The notes under the pieces are model-generated. The model had not been told where the DNA came from and did not search any database. It saw nothing but the letters and a program-made list of their open reading frames with translations. From Bacteroidales bacterium (GTDB lineage: Bacteria; Bacteroidota; Bacteroidia; Bacteroidales; UBA1556): a DNA stretch of 35,442 bases. This document shows, piece by piece, positions 27,501 through 35,317 of the stretch. The stretch is from the NCBI GenBank assembly GCA_027064095.1, contig JAMOQI010000067.1:1-35442 (forward strand), written 5' to 3'. A program made the position numbers and the translations under genes. Every line of letters begins with the position of its first letter. The stretch's first letter is position 1.

Positions 27501-29707
27501 CTGACTCTACAATTAATAGTGTAACAGTATACTCATTACCGGTTGTGTTTGCAGGAAATGATACCACCATAACATATGGTTCTACGGCTAACCTACATGC
27601 CACTGTTAGTAACTTGGTTGGAAATGCATCTTATTCATGGTCTCCAACAAATATGCTAGTGAATCCTAACAGTGCTAATACTGCGACGGTAGACTTATAT
27701 TCTAGTATACAATTCAATTTATTGGTGTCTGATGCAACTACAAGCTGTTCTGATTCAGATTTTGTACAGGTAAATATTTCAGGAGGACCTCTTGTTTTGA
27801 GTGTCTCAGCTAGTCCTGACACTATTTGCGATGGTGATTCAGCACAACTTTTAGCTTTGGGTTCAGGAGGAGTGGCTACACTTAGTTATTCTTGGACATC
27901 AAGTCCTAGTGGTTTTACTTCCACGCTTTCAAATCCTAAAGTAAGCCCTAATCAAAATACATGGTATTATGTTGTTGTAACTGATGGTAACACAAGTATA
28001 TCAGATAGTATTTTTGTTTATGTACGTACGTTGCCTACAGTCAATTTTAATGTTGCGTCAAATGTATGTGAGGATGCTGATACTGTATATATGACTGCTA
28101 TAAGTCCTACTGGTGGAATATTTGTTGGTAATGGAGTTGTTGGTAATGCATTTATTCCTCAACTTGTTGGAGTAGGAGTATATCCGATTACTTATTATTA
28201 TACCGATAACAATGGTTGTACTAATAGTATATCTAAAAATATTACAGTAAATGCTTTGCCAATTATTACGATGACTAGTTTATCGCCAATATGTAATACA
28301 ACTCCGGTATTTAATTTAACTAATGCTTCACCTTATGGAGGAACATATTCTGGTGATGGTGTTGTTGGAATGCAATACAATCCTTTGATTGCTGGAATTG
28401 GCAGCCATTATATTAAATATACATTTACCGATCAAAATCAATGTACAAATACTGATAGTATATCTATTGTAGTGAATTCTGCACCAATAGCGAATGCAGG
28501 TGCTGATCAGCAGATCAGTAATGGAAGTATAGCTAATTTAATTGGTAGTGCTACTGGAGGAACAGGAAGTTATTCTTACTTATGGTCGCCTTCAAGTATG
28601 GTGACAAATCCAAATATTAGTAATCCAACAACCATTAGTTTAACTAGTTCTCAGATTTACCAGCTTAATGTAGTTGATAATAGTACTAGCTGTACAGATT
28701 CTGATCAAGTAATAATTACTGTTATTGGTGGAAGTGTGTCGGCAATGGTTCAGGTAGCTCAATCTCCAATTTGTAAAGGTGATAGTGTAATATTATTAGC
28801 TATAGGATCGGGAGGTAGTGGAAATTATACTTATAGTTGGTCTTCAAGTCCTGCTTATTTTAGCTCAAACTTGCAAAGTCCTAAAGTGTCACCAACGGCA
28901 ACAACTGTGTTTATTGTTATGATTAGTGATGGCAACGATAGTGCTTCTGCTGCTCAGTTTGTGATTGTTGATGAGATTCCTACAGGTTCTTTACCTTCTG
29001 ATACAGGATTATGTTCCAATTCACAAATAATGCTTGATGCTGGTGGCGGTTATGCAAGCTATCAATGGTCTAATGGTATGTCTGGTCAACAGATAAATAT
29101 TGATGGAAGTACCCTGCCGTTAGGAGTAACAAATTTCTATGTAAATATTACTAATGCGAACGGTTGTTCTATTACCGATTCAACCAGTGTTGATGTTACT
29201 CTTGCTCCTGCAAATTTCTTAGGAAATGATACAAGCATTTGTGAACAAGCTAATATTACTCTTGATGCTGGTGCAAATATGATTTCTTATCTATGGAATA
29301 CAGGTGATACAACACAGACTATTGTTGTTAATGGCTCAATGGGTCAGGGTAATTATCAATATTGGGTTAATGTTGTAGATCAGTATAAATGTAGTGGTAC
29401 TGATACGATAAATGTTGATGTGGTTTATTGTAATTCAATTATTAATTTGGATGATAATTACCAAGTAAAGGTTTATCCGAATCCTGCCACTGATTTATTG
29501 AAAGTTGAAATTACAGGTGTAAAAAGTGATAATTTAGATTTGATGATATTTGATATGCAAGGAAAACTTGTTTTTTTATCTAAAGTGGCTGTGAAGTCAG
29601 AACACTTTTTAACAAGTATAAATATAAATAATCTTGCTAAAGGTTTTTATACCTTGAAGATACAAGGACAGAATGTTTATAATATTCAGAAATTGATTAT
29701 TCAATAG
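21518..29707 (+). CDS. giant T9SS-secreted multidomain surface protein (2729 aa)
   Basis: An exported protein of 2729 residues. Order of parts: signal peptide (1-21, ending SLIAQ); a conserved N-terminal helix region with EYWKNR and FKRWEAFMESRV; a VPS10/BNR-type beta-propeller (about 110-765) with at least eight NGG-containing motifs such as LWKTTNGGSSW; two PKD-MAM units (775-1045, 1046-1316); a beta-sandwich (about 1316-1449); a BACON domain (about 1450-1537); a PKD domain; a GEVED domain (about 1666-1800, with DWNRNGLFDE); a twice-repeated four-domain Ig/PKD block (1856-2171, 2172-2487); two more Ig-like domains; and a type A T9SS sorting domain from about 2651 (VYPNPATDLLKVEI). PKD, MAM and BACON modules bind glycans or proteins, so an adhesin or matrix role is likely; no catalytic residues were seen. 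Confidence 0.9.
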   Translation: MNKIILSTFAFLFSIFGSLIAQNSSNSIEENNSVWLEMMQDPNANFFATQAVFEEYWKNRIIKPGDGWKVFKRWEAFMESRVNGDGMKPAPGYVLQQYQQMMLSGSPLSSASGTWTNIGPISLPSNSSGQPNGIGRVNDVAFHPSNSNIIFVGSPSGGLWKTTNGGSSWTALTDNLPTLGVSSIVIDTANTNIMYMGTGDRDAGDAPGLGVYKSTDGGVTWNASTAGIGSRLVSKIIINKSNSSILLAATQNGIYKTTNGGQTWIKKTTGNINFKDIVYKPNNYNIVYATSYYPGVAFYRSLNGGDSWTQISTGISSVGDRMVIGVSAAATNTIYLVAGGSSGLVAVYKSTNGGSSFSTTATSPNILGRNSSGSDNASQAWYDLTIAVDPTNANTLYVGGINTWKSVNGGTSWSLNSHWVGNGAPVVHADIHVLKFSPSGVLYNGCDGGLYKTSNGGTTWTDISSGLAISQIYKIGQSASDGNLLIAGFQDNGTASVSGTAWTTVIGGDGMECAIDPTTTNYQYGELYYGDIRRSVNGGYFSTIADNGSNGINESGGWVTPYCLQEGQSGTMFIGYKNVWRSTNIKAANSSSVSWTKIGNWGSSSNIKVIENSPADNGIIYASRSSQIYRTDNANSSSPTWVTISSPGGTITDIEAHPTNPNIVYATGGNNIYKSTNKGSSWVSISGNLPNVSINCLVYDTSSNEGIYVGTDIGVFYKDANLTNWINFSSGMPVAAEVVELEIYYSSVASQSKIRAATYGRGVWSSDLYLNPNSPPIADFNANSTTTCTGGTIVFTDASAPNPTSWQWSVVPSTVTFVNSTSASSQNPEIQFNAVGTYSVKLIVTNANGSDTLTKSNYITVSAPYSTPVTENFESFVVATGGPGTWAHGWTYSNTGNFYWRANNGNTPSANTGPSIDHTLGTGSGIYIYTEASQPAVQGEVANLISPCMTLPSSGNYGLSFWYHMFGSNITGLHVDIYTNGTWINDIYTLTGPQQTSYSSSWQQANISLSSYLGNTIKVRFRVIRGANYMGDVALDDIKISPITNAPTANFASSQTTTCQGGALSFINLSIGNPTAWNWSFSPSSVTYINNTSDSSQNPQVKFLSTGNYTVTLIASNVNGADTIVKNNYITVNSAVSVPNNENFESFTVGTPGSFQNGWSTNNNGNFPWYVNSGTTPSNYTGPSVDHTFGTSAGKYLYTEASGNNMSGNTAILLSPCYNFINASTARVSFWYHMYGQSITALRMDVFYNGAWVNNVKVINGQQQNSNSAAWLKTTVNLDSYVGGSIRFRFRVVHPGDYRCDVAIDDISVFEAIPPVNDDPCGAISLNVGNTCTYTITTNENATTTQGVQVPSCGGTIYEDVWYKAVVPASGGIIIDAEQVPANFADGVVAAYKGSCNSLILVGCNDDYQGSGNMPHLVITNQTPGDTIFIRFWKYGGGTGQFKLCLTEPPHFVLSPSTISVPYNGGSTNISVSASPNITWSVSDNASWLTLSPTTGTGNGTITVNYSANANGSRNATITGIANGLPNRVVTFQQLGYVAASFTSSSQMICNGSSVTFTNNSTNANSYIWYVNGIQQSTSTNFIHTFSSDGNFTVKLKAIGANFTDSSSMNIFVQSMNNPFAGVDTSLCEGGNINLNPDVSIGLVSCSSNCNIPSNCNSHSNNDSQEYIIKVDIDGVSNFSAKSGSGFQDFSDRILMPIIKDSTYNLTVTAHTAGNWLEYVDVYIDWNRNGLFDEPAISLGSATFVGDHDFYGFITVPSNVQIGTTRMRVIMKYNSAIANGCINSYGYGETEDYALEILSVDTLSHSWTGPASFISNLINPSINNIGVSQSGTYTLSVNNAFGCIATDDKMVTVLPLPTVTFASVNDVCISASPFALTQGSPSGGTYSGTGVSNGIFNPGTAGVGTHSIVYSYTNATGCSDTAMQTIQVNPLPSVSFTGLPSSLCINSNNVSLTGNPSGGLFKGDGIVMQNQFNPTLAGAGTHDVKYVYTDNNSCTDSTINSVTVYSLPVVFAGNDTTITYGSTANLHATVSNLVGNASYSWSPTNMLVNPNSANTATVDLYSSIQFNLLVSDATTSCSDSDFVQVNISGGPLVLSVSASPDTICDGDSAQLLALGSGGVATLSYSWTSSPSGFTSTLSNPKVSPNQNTWYYVVVTDGNTSISDSIFVYVRTLPTVNFNVASNVCEDADTVYMTAISPTGGIFVGNGVVGNAFIPQLVGVGVYPITYYYTDNNGCTNSISKNITVNALPIITMTSLSPICNTTPVFNLTNASPYGGTYSGDGVVGMQYNPLIAGIGSHYIKYTFTDQNQCTNTDSISIVVNSAPIANAGADQQISNGSIANLIGSATGGTGSYSYLWSPSSMVTNPNISNPTTISLTSSQIYQLNVVDNSTSCTDSDQVIITVIGGSVSAMVQVAQSPICKGDSVILLAIGSGGSGNYTYSWSSSPAYFSSNLQSPKVSPTATTVFIVMISDGNDSASAAQFVIVDEIPTGSLPSDTGLCSNSQIMLDAGGGYASYQWSNGMSGQQINIDGSTLPLGVTNFYVNITNANGCSITDSTSVDVTLAPANFLGNDTSICEQANITLDAGANMISYLWNTGDTTQTIVVNGSMGQGNYQYWVNVVDQYKCSGTDTINVDVVYCNSIINLDDNYQVKVYPNPATDLLKVEITGVKSDNLDLMIFDMQGKLVFLSKVAVKSEHFLTSININNLAKGFYTLKIQGQNVYNIQKLIIQ

Positions 29708-29739
29708 TTAGTTTTATTTATTGAGTGAAAAGTGGAATA

Positions 29740-29781
29740 GCCTCGTTTTGTTATTGATTTATTTACAAAACGAGGCTTTTT
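29740..29781 (+). terminator. Rho-independent terminator after the giant gene
   Basis: GCCTCGTTTTGT (29740-29751) pairs perfectly with ACAAAACGAGGC (29765-29776), with a 13-nt loop and a TTTTTAT tail. Confidence 0.92.
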
Positions 29782-29797
29782 ATATCTTATATTTAAG

Positions 29798-29805
29798 TAC
29801 TTTTG
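29798..29805 (+). promoter_or_regulatory. -7 box for the S41 protease gene
   Basis: TACTTTTG matches TAnnTTTG and lies between the giant gene's terminator and the tandem leader repeat. If used, the message would carry both repeat units in an untranslated leader of about 220 nt. Confidence 0.4.
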
Positions 29806-29816
29806 GCCATTAATTT

Positions 29817-30034
29817 ACATTTTAAACATATGAAACGAACATGACAATTTTTAATCATAAATTGACCCACGAGGTCATGATTAAGATATTGTCTTGAGAG
29901 TTCCATATCACCAAAACAAACATTTTAAACATATGAAACGAACATGACAATTTTTAATCATAAATTGACCCACGAGGTCATGATTAAGATATTGTTATGT
30001 GACTCCATATTACCAAATTAATAAAATTAAACAT
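29817..30034 (+). repeat. tandem 103-bp leader repeat with hairpin and ATG-AAA motif
   Basis: A 76-bp block at 29817-29892 is repeated without change at 29920-29995 (period 103 bp). Each unit contains CATATGAAACGAACATGA, a 4-codon frame M-K-R-T-stop, and a hairpin. In unit 1 the hairpin is TTAATCAT 29851-29858 with ATGATTAA 29877-29884, tipped by GACC/GGTC around CACGA, with an outer GACAAT/ATTGTC pairing. The tail of unit 2 is similar to the tail of unit 1 and leads into the real protease ATG at 30035, which is 102 bp after the second mini-start. The protease start therefore sits where a third unit would begin. Confidence 0.9.
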
Positions 30035-31678
30035 ATGAAAAAAAGCAACTTTTTATTTATCATATTTTTTCTATTAGTTGTTTGGAATAAGACCTATTCA
30101 CAAGGAAGTCATGATTTCGAAATTTCTAAAAACTTAGATATATATACATCGCTGATACAGCAGTTAAATCTGCATTATGTTGATGATATAGAACCTGGTC
30201 GATTATCGAAGATAGCCATTGATGCAATGCTTAAAGATATTGACCCCTACACTGTTTATTATCCGGAATCGGATATAGAAGATGTACGTTTTTTGCAGAC
30301 GGGTAAATATGGAGGTATTGGATCTTTTATTCATATTAAGGATGGCGATATTGTTGTTGGAATGCCTTATCCCGGCTTCCCTTTTTATAAAGCAGGAATC
30401 CGTGCCGGTGATATTATTATTAAAATAGATAATGAACCCGTAAAAGGAAAGAAAATGTCCGATATCTCAGACAGATTAAGGGGTGTGGCAGGTACCGATG
30501 TTTCTATTGTTTATAAAGATGCAAAAGCAGGACTAGAGCATGAAGTAAACATTAAAAGAGAGGAGATATTAGTAAAAGACGTTCCTTATTTTGGGATGCT
30601 AAATAAAAATACAGCATATATTAAACTTGTTGGGTTTAAGCAACATGCTGCTAAAGAAGTGAAAGATGCTATCGATAGTTTAAGAAAACACAATAATGTT
30701 GAATCGCTTGTTTTAGACTTAAGAAATAATGGTGGAGGATTATTGATTGAAGCAGTTAAAATTCTTGATTTATTTGTTGATAGAGGTGAAACTATTGTTA
30801 GTACCAAAGGTAAAACCAAAGTAGAAAACAATACATACAAAACACAAATGCCAGCATTATATCCGGATATGAAGGTAGTTGTTATTGTTAATAATAAAAG
30901 TGCATCAGCGAGTGAAATAGTTGCTGGTTCGTTTCAGGATTTGGATAGGGGAGTGATATTAGGACAGAAATCTTATGGGAAAGGTTTGGTGCAAAAGGTA
31001 TTTCCATTGAGTTATCGTGCTCAGGCAAAAATTACGGTGGCTAAATATTACATTCCAAGTGGTAGATGTATTCAATCTCTTAATTACCAACACAAGGATA
31101 TAAATGGAAAAGCCATACGTATTCCGGATTCTTTAATGGCAACTTTTACAACTAAAAACGGTAGAAAAGTTAAAGATGCTGGTGGCATTATTCCCGATAT
31201 AAAAATGAATGCTCTTAAATACTCTCAATTAGCTATTGAGTTGACAAATAAATATGAAATTTTTGACTTTGCAACTTTATTTGTTAACTCTTATGATAGT
31301 ATTGTAAACATTGATAATTTCGAGATATCTGATGAATTATATAATCAGTTTGTCGATTTTGTACAAAAAGATAGTTTCGATTACGCATTAGGTCTTGAAA
31401 AAGAATTAAAGAAAATAAAATCTTTAGCACAGAAGGATAGTGTAAATATATCAAGTGAGATTGAAGCTATTGAGAAAAAGCTTGATTCTCAAAAGAAAGA
31501 AGATATTTTTACATATAAAAAAGAAATCAAGTCGTTACTTAAGAGTGAGATTGTAAGCAGGTATTTCTATATGTCAGGAAAAGTTAAAGCACAATTATCT
31601 GATGATAATGAAATTAAAGAGGCCGAAGAGTTATTGAAAAATAATGAGAAATATTCTCAAATATTAGGCTTAAAATAA
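30035..31678 (+). CDS. S41-family C-terminal processing peptidase with PDZ domain
   Basis: A 547-residue exported serine protease of the CtpA/Prc family. The signal peptide is MKKSNFLFIIFFLLVVWNKT (ending YSQG). A PDZ domain covers about 85-160, and the S41 domain carries the Ser-Lys dyad: Ser291 in NNKSASASEIVAG and Lys316 in GQKSYGKGLVQ, 25 residues apart as in the family. The C-terminal ~130 residues are charged and helical. A GTG at 29999 in frame would add 12 residues, but ATG 30035 starts the signal peptide and follows AAACAT, as in the repeat units. CtpA proteases trim or destroy periplasmic substrates. The upstream tandem repeat suggests leader-level control (inference). Confidence 0.94.
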   Translation: MKKSNFLFIIFFLLVVWNKTYSQGSHDFEISKNLDIYTSLIQQLNLHYVDDIEPGRLSKIAIDAMLKDIDPYTVYYPESDIEDVRFLQTGKYGGIGSFIHIKDGDIVVGMPYPGFPFYKAGIRAGDIIIKIDNEPVKGKKMSDISDRLRGVAGTDVSIVYKDAKAGLEHEVNIKREEILVKDVPYFGMLNKNTAYIKLVGFKQHAAKEVKDAIDSLRKHNNVESLVLDLRNNGGGLLIEAVKILDLFVDRGETIVSTKGKTKVENNTYKTQMPALYPDMKVVVIVNNKSASASEIVAGSFQDLDRGVILGQKSYGKGLVQKVFPLSYRAQAKITVAKYYIPSGRCIQSLNYQHKDINGKAIRIPDSLMATFTTKNGRKVKDAGGIIPDIKMNALKYSQLAIELTNKYEIFDFATLFVNSYDSIVNIDNFEISDELYNQFVDFVQKDSFDYALGLEKELKKIKSLAQKDSVNISSEIEAIEKKLDSQKKEDIFTYKKEIKSLLKSEIVSRYFYMSGKVKAQLSDDNEIKEAEELLKNNEKYSQILGLK

Positions 31679-31723
31679 TTGATAATTTTATACTAAATCA
31701 TAAAAAACTCTGTTCAATATTTG

Positions 31724-33277
31724 ATGCGTATAGATAACATTCGACACTATTTATTTTACCTTGGCATAATACTTACCATTATTGGTTTGCCTTTTTCAAG
31801 AGCTATGTTAAGCATAGGGCAAGTAACAATGGCTGTTGTTTTTCTATTTGATATCAACCTTATTACAAAGCTAAAGTCATTTGTTAAAAATAAAGCAGCA
31901 CTTAGTTTTGTTTCTTTTTATCTCCTTTTGTGGTTTGGACTTTTATACAGTACTGATATTGATTATGCTTTATTTGATTTAAGAACTAAGCTTCCATTAT
32001 TAATATTTCCACTTGTTTTCGCCACCGAGAAACCTCTAAAATATAAAGAGTATAGGTTTTTCTTATTAATATTTGTTGCTACAGTTATAGCATCTATTTC
32101 CACTAGTTTGTGGATATATATTAACAAAGACCTTACTGATTATAGAGATGCTTTTCCTTTTGTATCACATATACGTATAAGCTTAGAAGTTATTATTTCA
32201 ATTGGTATATTAATCTATTTTACTTTTTTTGATAATAAAGGAATACCTAGATGGTTAAAAGTGATATTTAGTCTTGTAGTTTTGTTTTTGTTATGGGTAT
32301 CTGTAATACTTGAATTAATGACAGCTATTGTTATTTTATTAATTACATTCTTAATTTCATTTGTATATTTGCTTTTGCGTAATAAAAATAAACCATGGAT
32401 GAAAGTTTTTGCCATCGGAAGTAGTTTGTTTTTATTGTTGATTTCAATTTGGCTTTATAATGTGGTAAATGATTATAGGACAGTTCCAAATTTTGATATA
32501 AATAAACTAGAAAAGTATAGTAAGTTAGGAAATAAATACGAACATAAGCCATTTGCGTATCAAATTGAAAATGGAAATTATATAGGAATATATACGCAAT
32601 GGGAAGAAATGCGTGCAGCTTGGAATAAGAGATCGAAATTTGATTTTGACGGTAAAGATAAGCGCAATCAAGATATATGTTTTACACTACAGCGTTATTT
32701 AAATTCTAAGCATTTACGAAAGGATGTTGAAGGAGTTGAAAGTTTAACCAATGAAGATGTTGAAAATGTTGAGAAAGGCATTGCTAACTGTGAATATGCG
32801 AAGAAATTTAGTTTTAAGAAAAGAATCTACAAAGTTTTGTGGGAGTATGGAATGTATCAGCATGGTGATAATGCATCCGGGCATACTTTAATACAAAGAA
32901 TTGAGTTATGGAAAACAGCGTATAATATTTTTGTCGATAAGCCATTCTTTGGTGTGGGAACCGGTGATATTCCTAATGCTTTTGAACAAAAGTTTGCTGA
33001 GAATAATTCGCCTTTACTCGGTTCTAGATTGCGAAGCCATAATGAATTTCTTAGTGTATTAGTAACACTTGGTATATTTGGGCTTTTAGTTTTTTTACTT
33101 TCAATATTCTATCCTATTTTTTATCTCGGCTTGTGGAATAATCAGCTATTATTTTGGTTTATTTGTTTTTTAAGTATCAGTATGATTTGGGAAGATACCA
33201 TAGAAACACAAGTTGGTGTAAGTATTTTTGCTTTCTTTTATTCTTTTATCGTTTTTGGTAGAAGAAATGCTTATTAG
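31724..33277 (+). CDS. O-antigen ligase-like membrane protein (Wzy_C/WaaL family)
   Basis: A 517-residue integral membrane protein. About eight or nine hydrophobic segments fill residues 8-245, followed by one large soluble loop (about 246-435), then three more segments (about 441-463, 474-492, 496-512). The Wzy_C signature lies at the end of the loop: HTLIQRIELWKTAYNIFVDK then PFFGVGTGD and RSHNEFLSVLVTLG. The conserved Arg, Asp/Glu and His of this region match the O-antigen ligase/polymerase group. These proteins join or polymerise undecaprenyl-linked sugars at the periplasmic side. The loop is larger than usual. No other polysaccharide genes are nearby, so the sugar cannot be named. TTG 31721 directly precedes ATG 31724; I chose the ATG. 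Confidence 0.85.
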   Translation: MRIDNIRHYLFYLGIILTIIGLPFSRAMLSIGQVTMAVVFLFDINLITKLKSFVKNKAALSFVSFYLLLWFGLLYSTDIDYALFDLRTKLPLLIFPLVFATEKPLKYKEYRFFLLIFVATVIASISTSLWIYINKDLTDYRDAFPFVSHIRISLEVIISIGILIYFTFFDNKGIPRWLKVIFSLVVLFLLWVSVILELMTAIVILLITFLISFVYLLLRNKNKPWMKVFAIGSSLFLLLISIWLYNVVNDYRTVPNFDINKLEKYSKLGNKYEHKPFAYQIENGNYIGIYTQWEEMRAAWNKRSKFDFDGKDKRNQDICFTLQRYLNSKHLRKDVEGVESLTNEDVENVEKGIANCEYAKKFSFKKRIYKVLWEYGMYQHGDNASGHTLIQRIELWKTAYNIFVDKPFFGVGTGDIPNAFEQKFAENNSPLLGSRLRSHNEFLSVLVTLGIFGLLVFLLSIFYPIFYLGLWNNQLLFWFICFLSISMIWEDTIETQVGVSIFAFFYSFIVFGRRNAY

Positions 33278-33335
33278 TATAATTGTCATATAATTAAGTT
33301 GTTAGAGTGTTTTTAACTCTTTAGGATTTTTTGTA

Positions 33336-33343
33336 TATTTTTG
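33336..33343 (+). promoter_or_regulatory. -7 box of the acyl-CoA synthetase gene
   Basis: TATTTTTG matches TAnnTTTG and is followed by CGCCC, the context often seen after this box in Bacteroidota. It lies 31 bp before the start codon. No -33 element is evident at 19 bp. Confidence 0.5.
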
Positions 33344-33374
33344 CGCCCAACTAAACACAAACAGAGAATTATAT

Positions 33375-35138
33375 ATGACATTTGAACGATTGTTTGATAT
33401 TTTGCCTAATTATTTAGCAAAGTACTCAGAAAAGAATGATGCATTGGCAGGAAAAGTAAATGGCCAATGGAAAAAATATTCTGCCAAAGAGTATGTTAGT
33501 ATAGTCAATCAACTAAGCTATGGACTAATAAATCTTGGAATACAAAAAGGGGATAAAGTTGCTTCAATTTCCGGTAATAGGCCTGAATGGAATTTTATTG
33601 ATATGGCATTGATGCAAGTTGGAGCAGTGCATGTTCCTATCTATCCAACAGTTGGAACTAGCGACTATCAGTATATCTTTGATCATGCTGAGATAAAGAT
33701 GGTATTTGTAGATGCCAAAAGCTTATACCATAAGGTTAAAGATATTATTCCAAAATCTACTACCATTAAAGCAGTATATTCTTTTACAGAACATGATGAA
33801 GTTAGTAATTATCAAGAAGTTATACAGTCTGGAATAGATAATCCTCAGCAGGATAAACTGGAAATTATAAAAAAGAGTGTAACTACCAATGAGTTAGCTA
33901 CTATAATATATACTTCAGGAACAACCGGCAAAATGAAAGGAGTGATGCTTAGCCATTTAAATATTATTTCAAATGTATTGGCATTATTGCATGTTCCACC
34001 GGTGGGTGCAGAAGGAAAAGCTTTGAGTTATTTGCCTCTTTGTCATATTTATGAGAGAATGATTAACTATATATTTCAGTATAAAGGTATCTCTATTTAT
34101 TATGCTGAGAATATGGCAACAATTGTCGATAATGTAAAAGATATTAAAGCAGATATTTTACCTACAGTGCCACGTTTGCTAGAAAAGGTGTATGATAAAA
34201 TTGAAGGTAAAGCTTCTAAGATTGAAGGAGTAAAGCGAAAAATATTTGACTGGGCAATTAACTTAGGCTTACGTTATGATGATAAAGGTGAAAATTCTGT
34301 TTGGTATAATTTACAATTGAAGATTGCCAGGAAACTAGTTTTTAGTAAATGGCAAGAGGCCCTTGGCGGCAATATTAAAGTTCTAATTTCAGGAGGTGCA
34401 GCCTTGCAACCTCGATTAGGGCGTTTGTTTAATGCTGCAGGGATACCTACTTTAGAAGGTTATGGTATGACTGAGACTTCACCAGTAATTGCATTAAATG
34501 ACTGGGGAAAAAATAATAGCTATATTGGAACGGTAGGTCCTGGAATTAGAAATTGTGAAATTAAAATAGCTGAAGATGGAGAAGTGCTGGCTAAAGGGCC
34601 TAACGTAATGTTGGGTTATTATAAAGAGCCAGAGCTTACAGCCGAAGTTATTACCGATGGCTGGATGCATACCGGCGATTTGGGAGAATTGGTAGAAGGT
34701 AGATTCTTGAAGATTACCGGTCGTAAAAAAGATTTATTTAAGACTTCAATGGGTAAGTATGTTGCCCCTTCTCATCTTGAAGAGAAACTTAAAGAGTCTC
34801 CATTTATCGATACTCCTGTTGTAGTTGGTGAGAATCAGAAATTTGCAGGCGCTTTAATTATCCCAAATTTTGAGCATATTAAGGATTGGTGCAAACTTAA
34901 TGATGAGGATTGCCCTAAACCGGAGGAGATAATTAAACGCCCTGATGTTTTGAAGCAAATTAAATCTGAAATTAATGCTTTTAATAATAATTTTGGAAGC
35001 CATGAGCAGATTAAAGCATTTAAGCTTATTGCTGATGAATGGACTGTGGAATCGGGATTAGTAACTGCTAAAATGAGTGTAAAACGTCCTCAGGTAATGA
35101 AACAATATGCAGATTTAATTGATGAAATGTTTGTATAG
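33375..35138 (+). CDS. long-chain fatty acid-CoA ligase (AMP-forming)
   Basis: A 587-residue member of the ANL adenylating superfamily, close in length to bacterial long-chain acyl-CoA synthetases. The P-loop is IIYTSGTTGKMKGVMLSH (about 176-193), the adenine-binding motif GYGMTETSPVIALND, and the linker motif GWMHTGDLGELVEGRFLKIT then GRKKDLFKTSMGKYVAP. The C-terminal subdomain follows with a normal end. It activates fatty acids with ATP and CoA for lipid synthesis or degradation. It stands as a single gene with its own -7 box. The absence of a signal peptide fits a cytoplasmic or membrane-associated enzyme. Chain-length preference cannot be read from sequence. Confidence 0.94.
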   Translation: MTFERLFDILPNYLAKYSEKNDALAGKVNGQWKKYSAKEYVSIVNQLSYGLINLGIQKGDKVASISGNRPEWNFIDMALMQVGAVHVPIYPTVGTSDYQYIFDHAEIKMVFVDAKSLYHKVKDIIPKSTTIKAVYSFTEHDEVSNYQEVIQSGIDNPQQDKLEIIKKSVTTNELATIIYTSGTTGKMKGVMLSHLNIISNVLALLHVPPVGAEGKALSYLPLCHIYERMINYIFQYKGISIYYAENMATIVDNVKDIKADILPTVPRLLEKVYDKIEGKASKIEGVKRKIFDWAINLGLRYDDKGENSVWYNLQLKIARKLVFSKWQEALGGNIKVLISGGAALQPRLGRLFNAAGIPTLEGYGMTETSPVIALNDWGKNNSYIGTVGPGIRNCEIKIAEDGEVLAKGPNVMLGYYKEPELTAEVITDGWMHTGDLGELVEGRFLKITGRKKDLFKTSMGKYVAPSHLEEKLKESPFIDTPVVVGENQKFAGALIIPNFEHIKDWCKLNDEDCPKPEEIIKRPDVLKQIKSEINAFNNNFGSHEQIKAFKLIADEWTVESGLVTAKMSVKRPQVMKQYADLIDEMFV

Positions 35139-35154
35139 GCGATGTTATTAACTC

Positions 35155-35212
35155 GCATTATTTATACAAAAGCAAAGTATTAGCTTTACTTAATCGTCAG
35201 TATTATTTGTGA
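35155..35212 (+). repeat. dispersed repeat, copy B (contiguous)
   Basis: A 58-bp element starting 16 bp after the acyl-CoA synthetase stop. Its halves 35155-35177 and 35178-35212 match 19327-19349 and 19499-19533. The best-conserved core is TTAATCGTCAG followed by ATTATTTGT after one variable base. Confidence 0.55.
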
Positions 35213-35261
35213 AAAATTTAGGTTAATACTCAATATTTTAGTATAAAATATATATAAAGAA

Positions 35262-35303
35262 AAAGCCATAAATTGAACCTCAATTTATGGCTTTATTATT
35301 TTT
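35262..35303. terminator. bidirectional Rho-independent terminator
   Basis: A perfect 15-bp stem, AAAGCCATAAATTGA (35262-35276) with TCAATTTATGGCTTT (35280-35294), and a 3-nt ACC loop. A-rich sequence precedes it and T-rich sequence follows it, so it can serve both the ligase gene and trxB. Confidence 0.92.
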
Positions 35304-35317
35304 AAAAAATATATAAA

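Noticed and set aside
29817..30034. Possible CRISPR or phage attachment site
   Set aside because: There are only two full units of 103 bp with no variable spacers of CRISPR size, and no integrase or cas gene is nearby.
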